NCBI GenBank assembly: GCA_017411305.1
Contig: JAFQQI010000077.1
Location: 1 to 64,000 of the forward strand
Origin: Lachnospiraceae bacterium
Lineage (GTDB): Bacteria > Bacillota > Clostridia > Lachnospirales > Lachnospiraceae
Direction: 5' to 3'
Length of the DNA stretch: 64,000 nucleotides
Shown here: in pieces, positions 37,320 to 45,649 of the stretch
Numbering within the stretch: position 1 is the first letter of the stretch
Layout: each line of letters starts with the position of its first letter
Program-made: the position numbers and the translations under genes
The notes under the pieces: model-generated
Database searches by the model: none
Told to the model about the DNA's origin: nothing
The model's input: the letters and a program-made list of their open reading frames with translations, nothing else

Positions 37320-38411
37320 TTACGCTCCTGTTATTCCCGTAACATGCATATAGGCATCGGAACCTCTTTCACAGGTAATGGTAATCTTCTTATCCTTCAC
37401 AAGCACCTTGCAGCCCTTTACGTTGTCAAGATTAAGGGCGTCCATTTTCAGTTCCATCTCTCCGTATTTCGTGTCCAGGAAAAGTTTGTTTTCCGTCGTC
37501 TTCTTAAGTACGGTTCCCGTTACGGTTGCTTCGGAGGAATGATCAAGTGTTGTGGATAAAGAATTTCTACTGTCTCCCTTTATCACAGCTGCATGTAAGT
37601 AGGCATCGGAGCCATGATAGAATGTTACAGTCACTTTAGTGTCAGGCATCAATGCCAGACCGTTTCTGCTGTCTGTTTTACTGTCAATGACAAACTGCAT
37701 TTCCCCTTCCTTGGTATCAAGGTAAAGCAGATTTTCTTTCGTCTTGTCCGACACGGTTCCGGATACGGACATGGTAACGGTACTACTGTCAAGCGCAGAT
37801 GCAGGAGCCGGGCTTAATGTAGAAACAGTTACTGTGGTGCCGCCTACTACCTTAACCGTTGCTGAGGAGTCTTTCACCGTCAATGCATGCATATAAGCAT
37901 CAGAACCTCTGGCACATGAAATTTCATAAGTCTTGCCTGCTACCAGCATAGAGCAACCGCTGATATCGGTAGTGGCATCCAGCTTCAGCTCCATCTCTCC
38001 GTATTGCGTATTAAAAAATAAAATTTCACTGTTGGATTTTTCATCAATGACACCAATCACTGTTGCAGTAGTTGAAGTATCAATTGAAATACCCGGAGTC
38101 TTCACATCACTGCTGATTTTCACCGCATGAAGATAACCGTCCGACCCATGAGAAACGGAAACACTTATTTTTTCACCGGTAAGAAGCAGTTTACATCCGC
38201 TGGCATCCGTATTACTGTCCAGCTTAATCTCCATCTTTCCGTCTTTGGTAGAAAGGTGTAACAGTTCCTGTGTGGTCTCAGATAACACAGTTCCTTCCAC
38301 CGTTGCAATCACTTCTGCCGCCTGTACGCTAAGCTGATTTGCCGGAATCAGTGTGATACCCATTGCCAGACAAAGTACTGCCGCCATTTTGGTAATCCAA
38401 CTCTTTTTCAT
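37320..38411 (-). CDS. Secreted protein of four tandem beta-type repeats
   Basis: 363 residues from the ATG at 38409-38411, with GGAGGA 7 nt upstream. Signal peptide (MKKSWITKMAAVLCLAMGI...VQAAEV). The mature part is four repeats of about 75-85 residues (starting near 36, 113, 199 and 284). Each has GTVxxKTxxxLLxLxTKxGEMExKLD, a GC(K/S)xLxxxxK segment, and ends GSDxYxHAxxI. Repeat 3 lacks the Gly-Cys pair. No catalytic motif or wall anchor. I do not know the domain; the regular short strands suggest an OB-like or carbohydrate-type fold. Monocistronic. Confidence 0.8.
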   Translation of the reverse strand: MKKSWITKMAAVLCLAMGITLIPANQLSVQAAEVIATVEGTVLSETTQELLHLSTKDGKMEIKLDSNTDASGCKLLLTGEKISVSVSHGSDGYLHAVKISSDVKTPGISIDTSTTATVIGVIDEKSNSEILFFNTQYGEMELKLDATTDISGCSMLVAGKTYEISCARGSDAYMHALTVKDSSATVKVVGGTTVTVSTLSPAPASALDSSTVTMSVSGTVSDKTKENLLYLDTKEGEMQFVIDSKTDSRNGLALMPDTKVTVTFYHGSDAYLHAAVIKGDSRNSLSTTLDHSSEATVTGTVLKKTTENKLFLDTKYGEMELKMDALNLDNVKGCKVLVKDKKITITCERGSDAYMHVTGITGA

Positions 38412-38529
38412 TACTATTCCTCCATAAAAATGCATAGAATTCCCATAAATAACAAATTATGTAAACTCATAATACTATATTTATGTCGGAAAAGCAATCT
38501 TTTTTCTATATTTAGTACTTTACCACTTA

Positions 38530-38962
38530 TTATCTTCTTGTCACATAAGATTCCTTAATATGTTTGTACAAGCAATTTTCTTCTTGAACATACATATCAT
38601 AAGAAGGTTCTTCTGATTGTTCAAACGTACCATATTCGTCTACAACTTCTATCTTTCCGTATCTATCTGTTTCTCCTATCCGAAAAGCCACTTCCTCGTC
38701 ACGCAAATACGCTGGATGACCAATTACCGGCTTATGTACTGCATCTGATAAGGAAACAATACTTGTATATAAAAGAGTGTGTTTTTCATCTACTTTTATG
38801 TTGGCATGATAGTGCCCAAAAAGCCAATGCCTGTATGACACTTTACCTTTGATAGCCTCCAAATAATCCGTTAATACATCTGCTTCAAATGAGCTTCTAT
38901 ACCTTTCGTTCATCACCTTTTGTGTACCTGTCGAACAGCAATGGGTTATAATACCGGGGACG
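38530..38962 (-). pseudogene. 3' fragment of a metallophosphoesterase gene
   Basis: The frame reads SVPGIITHCCSTGTQ...HWLFGHYHANI...LLYTSIVSL and on to a stop at 38530. The ITHCxSTxxQ and FGHYH motifs are those of the C-terminal half of calcineurin-like phosphoesterases. The N-terminal half with the DxH and GNHD motifs is absent; upstream bases belong to another frame. A 128-residue frame starting at 38916 could still be translated, but it cannot be an active enzyme. Confidence 0.75.
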
Positions 38963-39149
38963 CTGCATCAATATGACCTGAAACACTCGGCAATTCGATA
39001 TCTGACATTATATCTCTTGCGAGATAATCCACTACCTCATCGTAGGAAAAGTCATCCATCCAGCCTGTTGTATTACCAGGATCTGTAACCATCTTCGTAA
39101 CATACTCTTTCCCTAAAGCTTCCTCAATTCCATCTTTAAATTTGCATTA
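38946..39149 (-). pseudogene. Fragment of an unidentified gene, no start codon
   Basis: An open frame of 67 codons (FKDGIEEALGKEYV...GWMDDFSYDEVVDYLARDI...) begins right after a stop codon with no plausible start, and ends at TAA 38946-38948. Amino-acid composition looks like a real acidic protein segment, but I cannot name the family. It joins the metallophosphoesterase fragment in a different frame, indicating a recombination or deletion junction near 38955. Confidence 0.55.
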
Positions 39150-39176
39150 CTGTATCTTTGTCATGAACCCGGAAAC

Positions 39177-39526
39177 ATCTATACGGGACAATTTGCAAAA
39201 AACTTAGCCAATTGGGATAAGAATCTAAAAAATGCTTTTTTTATCCTACTATTTATATTAAAAAAGTTTCCCGTATAGCTTTATGTAAACCATTCGTGGG
39301 ATAACAAACGTAAAACATTACAATTTATTCCAGATTTCCCTTTGTAATAAGAATAATATATCTTATAAAATTAATTTTTCAGCTAAAATATGGGATAAAT
39401 CTCTTAAAATTCTAAATCTTATCCCACTTTGCTCTTACATCTTAAATAATCCCTTCAAATAACAGTGATTTTTCTGGAATAAAATCCTAAATATCCCAAA
39501 TTTATCCCAATTCACATAAAACCAAG
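39177..39526 (+). repeat. 350-nt multi-site element, copy A
   Basis: Four inverted pairs of a heptamer: GGGATAA at 39214, 39298, 39392 and (GGAATAA) 39476, each followed 26-27 nt later by TTATCC(C)/TTATTCC at 39241, 39325, 39419 and 39502. Pair-to-pair distances are 84, 94 and 84 bp. The whole is quasi-palindromic about 39361 (pair 1 mirrors pair 4, pair 2 mirrors pair 3). An extra 10-bp inverted repeat, CTATACGGGA with TCCCGTATAG, lies at 39179-39188 and 39268-39277. It contains no ORF. Copy B, inverted, is at 61545-61894. Confidence 0.85.
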
Positions 39527-39617
39527 TGCCCACTATAGAATTGCTTTTTCTTTTCCTCTCATTTCTTCCGAAAATCCTTTTTTCAACTATCGTATATATT
39601 AGGAGGCTTCAGACACT
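39527..39617. other. Short spacer between element A and the tRNA terminator
   Basis: About 90 bp, T-rich, no gene or repeat that I can support. Confidence 0.4.
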
Positions 39618-39650
39618 AAAAAACCTCAACGACTTAATTCGTTGAGGTTT
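39618..39650 (-). terminator. Terminator of tRNA-Gln
   Basis: AAACCTCAACG and CGTTGAGGTTT pair perfectly with a 9-nt loop; TTTTTT follows on the minus strand. It starts 6 nt after the tRNA. Confidence 0.92.
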
Positions 39651-39655
39651 CTAAG

Positions 39656-39727
39656 CAGGGCTACAAGGATTCGAACCTTGAGATGACGGAGTCAGAGTCC
39701 GTTGCCTTACCGTTTGGCGATAGCCCT
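39656..39727 (-). tRNA. tRNA-Gln (anticodon CUG)
   Basis: Cloverleaf read on the minus strand: acceptor AGGGCTA/TAGCCCT, D arm GCC..GGC, anticodon stem ACGGA/TCCGT with loop CTCTGAC (anticodon CUG, reads CAG), T arm CAAGG TTCGAAT CCTTG, discriminator G. CCA is not encoded. It is a single tRNA gene with its own promoter and terminator. Confidence 0.92.
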
Positions 39728-39756
39728 ATATTCAGTTCTGTGCTAAGCACTTGGAT

Positions 39757-39785
39757 ATAATAACTCATTTCAAAATAAAATGCAA
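39757..39785 (-). promoter_or_regulatory. Promoter of tRNA-Gln
   Basis: Minus strand TTGCAT (39780-39785) and TATTAT (39757-39762) at 17 bp, about 30 bp before the tRNA 5' end. Confidence 0.6.
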
Positions 39786-39944
39786 GCACTTTTTTAAATT
39801 TTTTATAAAATTATCAATATGTAGCATCATGTTTTCTTTGCCTAGTTTGTTACTTTTTTATCAGGATGTTTTTTTTTAGATACTTACACTTTTTTCCTGT
39901 AAAAACTGTTTTCAAACAGAAAAAAATCTGTTATCTTAAATTTA

Positions 39945-39958
39945 TGAAAGCGTTTACA
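39945..39958. promoter_or_regulatory. cre box (CcpA site)
   Basis: TGAAAGCGTTTACA fits the Firmicutes catabolite-responsive consensus TGWAANCGNTNWCA at every fixed position. It lies 21 bp before the ATG at 39980, just ahead of the RBS, so binding of CcpA should block transcription. Upstream at 39906-39919 is a second palindrome, CTGTTTTCAAACAG. Confidence 0.8.
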
Positions 39959-39979
39959 TTTTAGGTAGGAGGGTATAAA

Positions 39980-40648
39980 ATGAGGTATTTCTTTAATGGA
40001 AAAATTGATAAACAGGACGATTTTTACAGCATCCGTATTCCTTTCAACATCTGGGAGGTTTGCAAGCAAAGAGATGTTATCCAGGCGGATCTGGTATTAG
40101 ATAATAAGATTATTGAATGTGAATTGCTTCCCGAAGAAAAGGGAAATTATAAGATTCATTTGACAGAGGAAGATGTTTCCCATATCAACATCGAAGACAA
40201 ACACAAAATTTTACTTCATGTAACCGGCAGTCTGATTCAGATGGACCAGAACAGCCCTTACAGCTTTGAAAATCCTATCCGTAAAATTGACAGCATGGAT
40301 ATTATCATCCAGCCCGAAGACGGTCTTTGCGGACAAACCTGTGTTGCTATGCTGGCAGGTGTTACCATTGCAGAGGTTATCAGTGTGATGGATTGCAGGG
40401 AATGGCAGGCAACCATGGGCCGTGTGATTTCCGCCCTGAATTATTACGGTATCGACCACAGTGATATTATCATGTATACCGAAGGGGCAGACGCTACTCT
40501 TCCCAAGTGCTGTATCATGATGGAAAGAATGGGGCGTTATTGTCATTACCTTGTTCACTATGACGGTAAGTTTTACGATTCCAATTTAGGTATCATTACC
40601 GAATATGATATGAGCAAGTTACTGGGTTACCTTGAGATTAAACTTTAA
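39980..40648 (+). CDS. DUF1905-like domain fused to C39-like cysteine peptidase
   Basis: 222 residues, with GTAGGAGGG about 9 nt before the ATG. Residues 1-85 resemble the small beta-barrel DUF1905 fold (SIRIPFNIWEVCKQRDVIQADL...CELLPEEKGNYKIHL). Residues 110-222 look like a papain-type C39 domain: PEDGLCGQTCVAMLAG (catalytic Cys with preceding Gly/Gln context), CHYLVHYDGKFYDSNLG (His and Asp). No signal peptide and no transporter neighbour, so it is not a typical bacteriocin processor. The perfect cre box suggests repression by good carbon sources. Substrate unknown. Confidence 0.72.
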   Translation: MRYFFNGKIDKQDDFYSIRIPFNIWEVCKQRDVIQADLVLDNKIIECELLPEEKGNYKIHLTEEDVSHINIEDKHKILLHVTGSLIQMDQNSPYSFENPIRKIDSMDIIIQPEDGLCGQTCVAMLAGVTIAEVISVMDCREWQATMGRVISALNYYGIDHSDIIMYTEGADATLPKCCIMMERMGRYCHYLVHYDGKFYDSNLGIITEYDMSKLLGYLEIKL

Positions 40649-40682
40649 TACGAAAATAAAGCAATGTAGATAAAACTCCCAA

Positions 40683-40723
40683 AACAAAGACCCCGGTCAT
40701 TTCAATTGACCGGGGCCTTTGTT
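40683..40723. terminator. Bidirectional terminator between C39-like gene and glnN
   Basis: AACAAAGACCCCGGTCA and TGACCGGGGCCTTTGTT form a 17-base arm pair with one mismatch; T-rich flanks on both strands. Confidence 0.9.
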
Positions 40724-40753
40724 ATTATTGTAGCTTCTGATAATTTTTTATAA

Positions 40754-42865
40754 TTATACTTCAAACAGTAAATCTGCATATGTAGGGAAAGGCCAATAGC
40801 TCTTATCAACCATCTTCTCCAGTTCATCTGCAGGTGTTCGGAGCGCACTCATAGCAGCCATAACTTTTTCATAATAATAGAATGCCTGCTCTTTTCCTCG
40901 GGACATGGAAGATGCTTTTGTTTCCTCTTCCAATAATACTTCAGCAGCCTTTTTCATCTCAGTCAGCTTACCTGTTACTTCCTTTAACATCTGTGACGGT
41001 ACCGTAATATCACCACCTGCTGCCTGAATCATGTTTACGGTGTCTGCCAAAGATTTGGCATAACTCATTACTGCGGGCATAATCTGTTTATTTGCCATAT
41101 CCAGCATGGTAAGTGCCTCAATATTAATGGTCTTGGCATAAGTTTCATAAAGAATTTCCGCACGGGAGCGAAGCTCTGCTTCCGTAAAAATACCGAATTT
41201 TTCAAACAAAGAAACTGCCTTTTTTGTAGTAAGGGTATCTACCGCTTCCACCATAGACGGAATATTGGGAAGACCTCTTCTTTCTGCTTCTTTGGTCCAT
41301 TCGGGTGCGTAGCCATTGCCATTGAAAATAATTCTCTGGTGAGCTGTCATATACTCTTTAATCAAGTCATGTACCGCAATTTCAAAATCATCTGCTTTTT
41401 CCAGTCTGTCTGCAGCTTCACAAAAAGCTTCCGCAACAATGGCATTTAATGTAATGTTAGGGCTTCCTATGGAGTCTTCACTGCCTACCATACGGAATTC
41501 AAACTTATTTCCTGTAAACGCAAAGGGTGAAGTACGGTTTCTGTCCGTTGCATCCTTAACGAAATCCGGAAGTGTGGATACACCGGTACGGAGCATACCG
41601 CCTTCCTTTAAATTATCTGCTTTACCGGTTTCTACCAGCTGCTCTACCACGTCCTCAAGCTGTTCGCCCAAGAAAATGGAAATAATCGCAGGAGGCGCTT
41701 CATAGCCGCCCAGACGATGGTCGTTTCCTACATTGGATGCACTCTGACGCAAAAGGTCCGCATGGGTATCCACAGCCTTCATGATACAAGCCAGAATCAG
41801 TAAAAACTGAATATTTTCATTGGGCGTCTGACCGGGCTCTAACAAGTTTACTCCATTGTCTGTGGTAATGGACCAGTTATTGTGTTTACCGGAACCATTC
41901 ACACCTGCAAAGGGCTTCTCATGGAGCATACAACGAAGTCCGTGTTTTCCTGCCACACGCTTTAAGGTCTCCATTACCAGCTGGTTATGGTCCACCGCTA
42001 CGTTGGCAGATTCATAAATGGGCGCAAGCTCATGCTGTGCAGGCGCTGCCTCGTTATGCTGTGTTTTAGCTGTTACCCCTAACTTCCACAGTTCAATGTT
42101 GACATCGTGCATAAATCCACCGATTCGTTCTCTGATAACACCGAAATAATGGTCATCCATTTCCTGTCCTTTCGGAGCAGGCGCGCCAAACAAGGTTCTT
42201 CCTGCGAAGATAATATCTTCTCTCTGCAGGGCTTTCTTCTGATCTACCAGGAAATATTCCTGTTCCGCACCAACAGAAGGGGTTACCTTTTTAGCTTCGG
42301 TGTTTCCAAACAAACGTACAATCCTGACAGCCTGTTTACTGAGGGCTTCCATAGAACGCAAAAGAGGTGTCTTTTTATCCAGTGCTTCTCCCGTATAGGA
42401 ACAGAAAGCCGTAGGGATGCACAAGGTGGGACCTGTGGCAGTTTCTTTAATAAAAGCAGGAGATGTAATATCCCAAGTGGTATAGCCTCTTGCCTCAAAG
42501 GTTGCCCGAAGACCGCCGGAAGGGAAAGAGGATGCATCCGGCTCTCCCTTAATCAGCTCTTTTCCCGAAAATTCCATCAGCATTTTGCCGTCTTCATCAG
42601 GATGAGTCACAAAAGAATCATGCTTCTCTGCGGTAATACCGGTAAGCGGCTGAAACCAATGGGTATAGTGTGTGGCACCGTTTTCTACTGCCCATGCCTT
42701 CATTGCCTTAGCAACAACATCGGCAGTGGCAAGGGTTAACTCACCGCCTTCGTCCATCACCTTGACTACTTCTTTATATACATTCTTTGGCAAACATTCT
42801 CTCATAGTTGCCCGGGTAAATACTTTGCTGCCGAAAATCTCCTCGACTTTCATTACCTCACTCAT
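40754..42865 (-). CDS. glnN: Glutamine synthetase type III
   Basis: 703 residues, the long GSIII form. Makes glutamine from glutamate, ammonia and ATP. Family features: the N-terminal [19 protein letters not shown] metal-binding segment, [26 protein letters not shown] catalytic loop, [18 protein letters not shown] and [21 protein letters not shown] lies 7 nt before the ATG. It is 29 nt downstream of the trhP gene, possibly in the same transcript. Confidence 0.96.
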   Translation of the reverse strand: MSEVMKVEEIFGSKVFTRATMRECLPKNVYKEVVKVMDEGGELTLATADVVAKAMKAWAVENGATHYTHWFQPLTGITAEKHDSFVTHPDEDGKMLMEFSGKELIKGEPDASSFPSGGLRATFEARGYTTWDITSPAFIKETATGPTLCIPTAFCSYTGEALDKKTPLLRSMEALSKQAVRIVRLFGNTEAKKVTPSVGAEQEYFLVDQKKALQREDIIFAGRTLFGAPAPKGQEMDDHYFGVIRERIGGFMHDVNIELWKLGVTAKTQHNEAAPAQHELAPIYESANVAVDHNQLVMETLKRVAGKHGLRCMLHEKPFAGVNGSGKHNNWSITTDNGVNLLEPGQTPNENIQFLLILACIMKAVDTHADLLRQSASNVGNDHRLGGYEAPPAIISIFLGEQLEDVVEQLVETGKADNLKEGGMLRTGVSTLPDFVKDATDRNRTSPFAFTGNKFEFRMVGSEDSIGSPNITLNAIVAEAFCEAADRLEKADDFEIAVHDLIKEYMTAHQRIIFNGNGYAPEWTKEAERRGLPNIPSMVEAVDTLTTKKAVSLFEKFGIFTEAELRSRAEILYETYAKTINIEALTMLDMANKQIMPAVMSYAKSLADTVNMIQAAGGDITVPSQMLKEVTGKLTEMKKAAEVLLEEETKASSMSRGKEQAFYYYEKVMAAMSALRTPADELEKMVDKSYWPFPTYADLLFEV

Positions 42866-42894
42866 GATTATTCCTCCATTATTTTTACTTATCT

Positions 42895-44157
42895 TTACTC
42901 TGTGGCTTTATTCTCTTCATTTGGCTCTGCTTTTCTGACTCGAAGCAAATCATACTGCTGTGCTTCTTCGCTAAGCTCTACCCAAAGTACCTGCTGGGGA
43001 TGAGGTGCACTTTCTACTTTTTCTCCCTTTTCTGTTGTCAGGGAAAGTACTGTTACCGGTACATTACGACCGTCAGGTTTCATTATTTCTATCTCATCAC
43101 CCACGCAAAACTTATTCCTTTGTTCGATTTTTGCAAAACAACCGGTATCGTTCTTAATGTCATCAATAATTCCAAGATAGATATATTCATTCACATAGGT
43201 GTTGGAATCATAAATCTGCGTATTTTCATCCGGCTTTCCAAAGTAAAAGCCTGTAGTAAACTGACGATAAGTGCATTTGGAAATCTCAGCTTTGTACCAA
43301 TCCATATTGGCACGATATTTTTCTTCAGATTCAAGATAATCATCAATTGCCTTACGATAGGTTCTGGCAACCGTAGCCACATAAAGAGCGGTCTTCATTC
43401 TTCCCTCTATCTTAAAGCTGTCAATTCCCGCATCTATCATTTCCGGAATATGCTCTATCATGCAAAGGTCCTTGGAGTTAAAAATATAGGTACCTCTTTC
43501 ATTCTCAAATACGGGATAATACTCGCCTGGGCGTTTCTCTTCCATAAGTGCATATTTCCAGCGGCAGGGGTGGGTACATGCTCCCTTATTGGCATCCCTT
43601 CCTGTCAAAAAGCTGCTAAGAAGACATCTGCCGGAATAGGAAATGCACATCGCACCATGGATAAAGCTTTCAATCTCCATATCCTCCGGAATGTTCTCCC
43701 GGATTTGTTTAATCTCTGCAAGGGAAAGCTCTCTGGCACTTACTACACGCTTCGCCCCCAGCTTATGCCAAAACCGATAGGTCATATAATTGGTATTATT
43801 GGCTTGTGTCGATACATGGATATCAATTTCGGGGCAGATTTCTCTTGCTAAGGTAAACATCCCCGGATCTGCAATAATCAGTGCATCCGGCTTAAGCTCC
43901 TTTAATTCTTCAAAATAATTTCTCGCTCCGTCTAAATCATAATTATGGGCCAAAATGTTGGCCGTTACATGCACACGCACGCCATGAGCGTGGGCAAATT
44001 CTATTCCCTGTTTCATTTCCTCTTTGGAAAAGTTTTTTGCTTTTGCACGAAGGCCGAAGGCTTCTCCTCCGATATATACCGCATCTGCTCCAAAAAGTAC
44101 TGCAGTCTTTAACACTTCCAATGAACTTGCCGGGATTAAAAGCTCCGGTTTTTTCAT
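42895..44157 (-). CDS. trhP: U32 family tRNA hydroxylation protein (TrhP-like)
   Basis: 420 residues. N-terminal TIM-like part [29 protein letters not shown]; the U32 signature [38 protein letters not shown] has the cysteines for an iron-sulfur cluster; C-terminal beta barrel follows ([18 protein letters not shown]). In Bacillus, the yrrM-yrrN-yrrO genes make 5-hydroxy- then 5-methoxyuridine at tRNA position 34. Here the methyltransferase partner is directly upstream, so the same role fits. Older annotations call it a collagenase-like protease; direct evidence for that is poor. Confidence 0.85.
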   Translation of the reverse strand: MKKPELLIPASSLEVLKTAVLFGADAVYIGGEAFGLRAKAKNFSKEEMKQGIEFAHAHGVRVHVTANILAHNYDLDGARNYFEELKELKPDALIIADPGMFTLAREICPEIDIHVSTQANNTNYMTYRFWHKLGAKRVVSARELSLAEIKQIRENIPEDMEIESFIHGAMCISYSGRCLLSSFLTGRDANKGACTHPCRWKYALMEEKRPGEYYPVFENERGTYIFNSKDLCMIEHIPEMIDAGIDSFKIEGRMKTALYVATVARTYRKAIDDYLESEEKYRANMDWYKAEISKCTYRQFTTGFYFGKPDENTQIYDSNTYVNEYIYLGIIDDIKNDTGCFAKIEQRNKFCVGDEIEIMKPDGRNVPVTVLSLTTEKGEKVESAPHPQQVLWVELSEEAQQYDLLRVRKAEPNEENKATE

Positions 44158-44212
44158 GTTATTTGTTCCTCTTTCTTTCTAATACTCAATGACTTTTTGC
44201 TGATAAATGCAA

Positions 44213-44854
44213 TTACAGCTTAACACTCACCGTAACTCCATCACCCACGGGCAGAATATCGGTCTGCAGCTCCTTACAGTGCTTCAGCTCATACAGATAT
44301 TCCCGCATGCGGGTATGAATGGTTCTGTTTCGTCTGGTTACGGCATATCTGGATTCCAAGGCATCTCCGTCCTGCAAAACATTATCAGAAATCAGTAGTC
44401 CTCCCTCCGGCATCAGCTTCAGAATATCCGGCAAAAAATGAATATATTGTCCTTTTGCTGCATCCATAAAGATAAAATCATAAGGGCCCGTCAGTTCCTT
44501 TAAAATCTCTGTGGCATCTCCCTCGAGTAACGTAATCTGTTTCTCTTTTCCTGCTCTTTTGAAGTTCTCCTTTGCAAGAGGAATTCGTTTTTCGTACTTT
44601 TCGATTGTAGTAATCTCTGCATCCTCAGGTCCGTACTCACTCATCAACAAAGCAGAAAAACCAATGGCTGTCCCAACCTCTAAAATATGCTTCGGTTTCT
44701 TCATCGCCAGTAAAAGCTTCAAGAGACTCTGCATCTGAGGTCTGATAATCGGCACATTGGTCTTGATTGCATATTGCTCCAATTCATTCAAAAAAGGGGT
44801 GTTTCCCGGGTCAAAGGAATTAATAAATACGCTCATTCTCTCTTCCGTAATCAT
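44213..44854 (-). CDS. trmR: tRNA 5-hydroxyuridine methyltransferase
   Basis: 213 residues, class I SAM methyltransferase of the O-methyltransferase family 3. SAM loop LEVGTAIGFSALLM; TIEKYEKRIPLA; the metal-site stretch FIFMDAAKGQY with ISDNVLQDG. It should methylate ho5U34 to mo5U34 on tRNAs. It overlaps the mltG stop by 1 nt (TAATG) and precedes the U32 gene by 55 nt, keeping the Bacillus yrrL-yrrM-yrrO order. Confidence 0.9.
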   Translation of the reverse strand: MITEERMSVFINSFDPGNTPFLNELEQYAIKTNVPIIRPQMQSLLKLLLAMKKPKHILEVGTAIGFSALLMSEYGPEDAEITTIEKYEKRIPLAKENFKRAGKEKQITLLEGDATEILKELTGPYDFIFMDAAKGQYIHFLPDILKLMPEGGLLISDNVLQDGDALESRYAVTRRNRTIHTRMREYLYELKHCKELQTDILPVGDGVTVSVKL

Positions 44855-45237
44855 TATTCCAGTCCCTCCTCCATAGCAGGCGTGGACATAATAGAGAGCA
44901 TTTCTTCTGCTGTCATGGCAGTGCTAAGGTCATAAATACCCGGAATGATTTCTCCGTGATATGCTGACAATAACTCCTGTACGACAAAAAGATCGGCATC
45001 TGCTATCAATCCTTTTTCTTCCAGCATGGCTGCTATATCCTTAATATCGGCTTCCTCTGAAATTCCTACCGTAATGGTTCTTCCACCGGTTACGGATACC
45101 GGCTCGTCTGCAAATACTCTGTACCCAAAATCATATGCTGCCGTAGAAGTCTTAAGCACAAACGCAACTATCGCAGCCAAGACAACTACTTTTATAATTG
45201 TTTCTACTACCGCGCCTATCAGATATTTTACTTTCAT
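44854..45237 (-). CDS. Truncated MltG-like protein (N-terminal part only)
   Basis: 127 residues against about 350 for full MltG. One membrane helix at residues 7-30 is followed by a LysM-like subdomain (ITVGISEEADIKDIAAMLEEKGLIADADLFVVQELLSAYHGEIIPGIYDLSTAMTAEEM), where the GxYxLxxxM pattern is typical of MltG. The catalytic domain with the essential Glu is absent. The stop is clean and overlaps trmR, so this is likely a shortened family member and not a fresh break; it may bind glycan without cleaving it. Confidence 0.8.
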   Translation of the reverse strand: MKVKYLIGAVVETIIKVVVLAAIVAFVLKTSTAAYDFGYRVFADEPVSVTGGRTITVGISEEADIKDIAAMLEEKGLIADADLFVVQELLSAYHGEIIPGIYDLSTAMTAEEMLSIMSTPAMEEGLE

Positions 45238-45264
45238 AAGCGAGTCACACCTTTCTTCCGGAAA

Positions 45265-45597
45265 TCACTCAAAATCCAGTTTTTCCGTAATCATTGCATC
45301 TACCTTCTGCATCATTCTGCAAAGAGCAAGCTCTGCTCTCAGGAAATTATCTACCAAAGGTTCTTCCCTGAACTTTTCATATTCTTTCTCAAAAGCATCT
45401 ATCTTTTCAAACAAATCATCTGTTTGCTCAGAGTTTTGTAATTCAAAGTTCCTCTGTCTGAATTCATTCACTTTCTCATATAGCTGCGGTTGCTGCTTAA
45501 TCAGTTGCAGCTGTTCACTATACTTCTTGTAGGTTTCCGTTTCTTTAATGGAAGCTACAAATTTATCTACCGCGTTAATCGCACTTTGTTCTAGCAT
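45265..45597 (-). CDS. YlbF family protein
   Basis: 110 residues, helical, in the YlbF/YmcA family (VASIKETETYKKYSEQLQLIKQQPQLYEKVNEFRQRNFELQ). In Bacillus subtilis YlbF, with YmcA and YaaT, forms the Y-complex that steers RNase Y. Here it sits 52 nt downstream of RNase J, so an RNA-decay link is plausible. Only one family member is in view. Confidence 0.85.
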   Translation of the reverse strand: MLEQSAINAVDKFVASIKETETYKKYSEQLQLIKQQPQLYEKVNEFRQRNFELQNSEQTDDLFEKIDAFEKEYEKFREEPLVDNFLRAELALCRMMQKVDAMITEKLDFE

Positions 45598-45649
45598 TAC
45601 GTTGCCTGTGCCTTTCTCTCAATCTGTCCGCAAATCTGCCACCGACATT

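Noticed and set aside
39214-39508. Repeats considered as a CRISPR array or DnaA-box origin
   Set aside because: The units are inverted pairs with unequal 84/94/84 spacing, not direct repeats with unique spacers, and no cas genes are near. TTATCCTAC differs from the DnaA box TTATCCACA in its last three bases, and no dnaA, dnaN or rep gene is present.
39657-39727. tRNA as an integration (att) site
   Set aside because: No integrase gene and no second copy of the tRNA 3' end is seen in the window; the nearby debris alone is not enough.
42107-42739. 210-codon plus-strand frame opposite glnN
   Set aside because: Antisense shadow of the glutamine synthetase gene; no start signal or domain.
43000-43851. 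283-codon plus-strand frame opposite the U32 gene
   Set aside because: Antisense to a gene with a complete U32 signature; composition rich in Ile, Phe and His as expected for a shadow.
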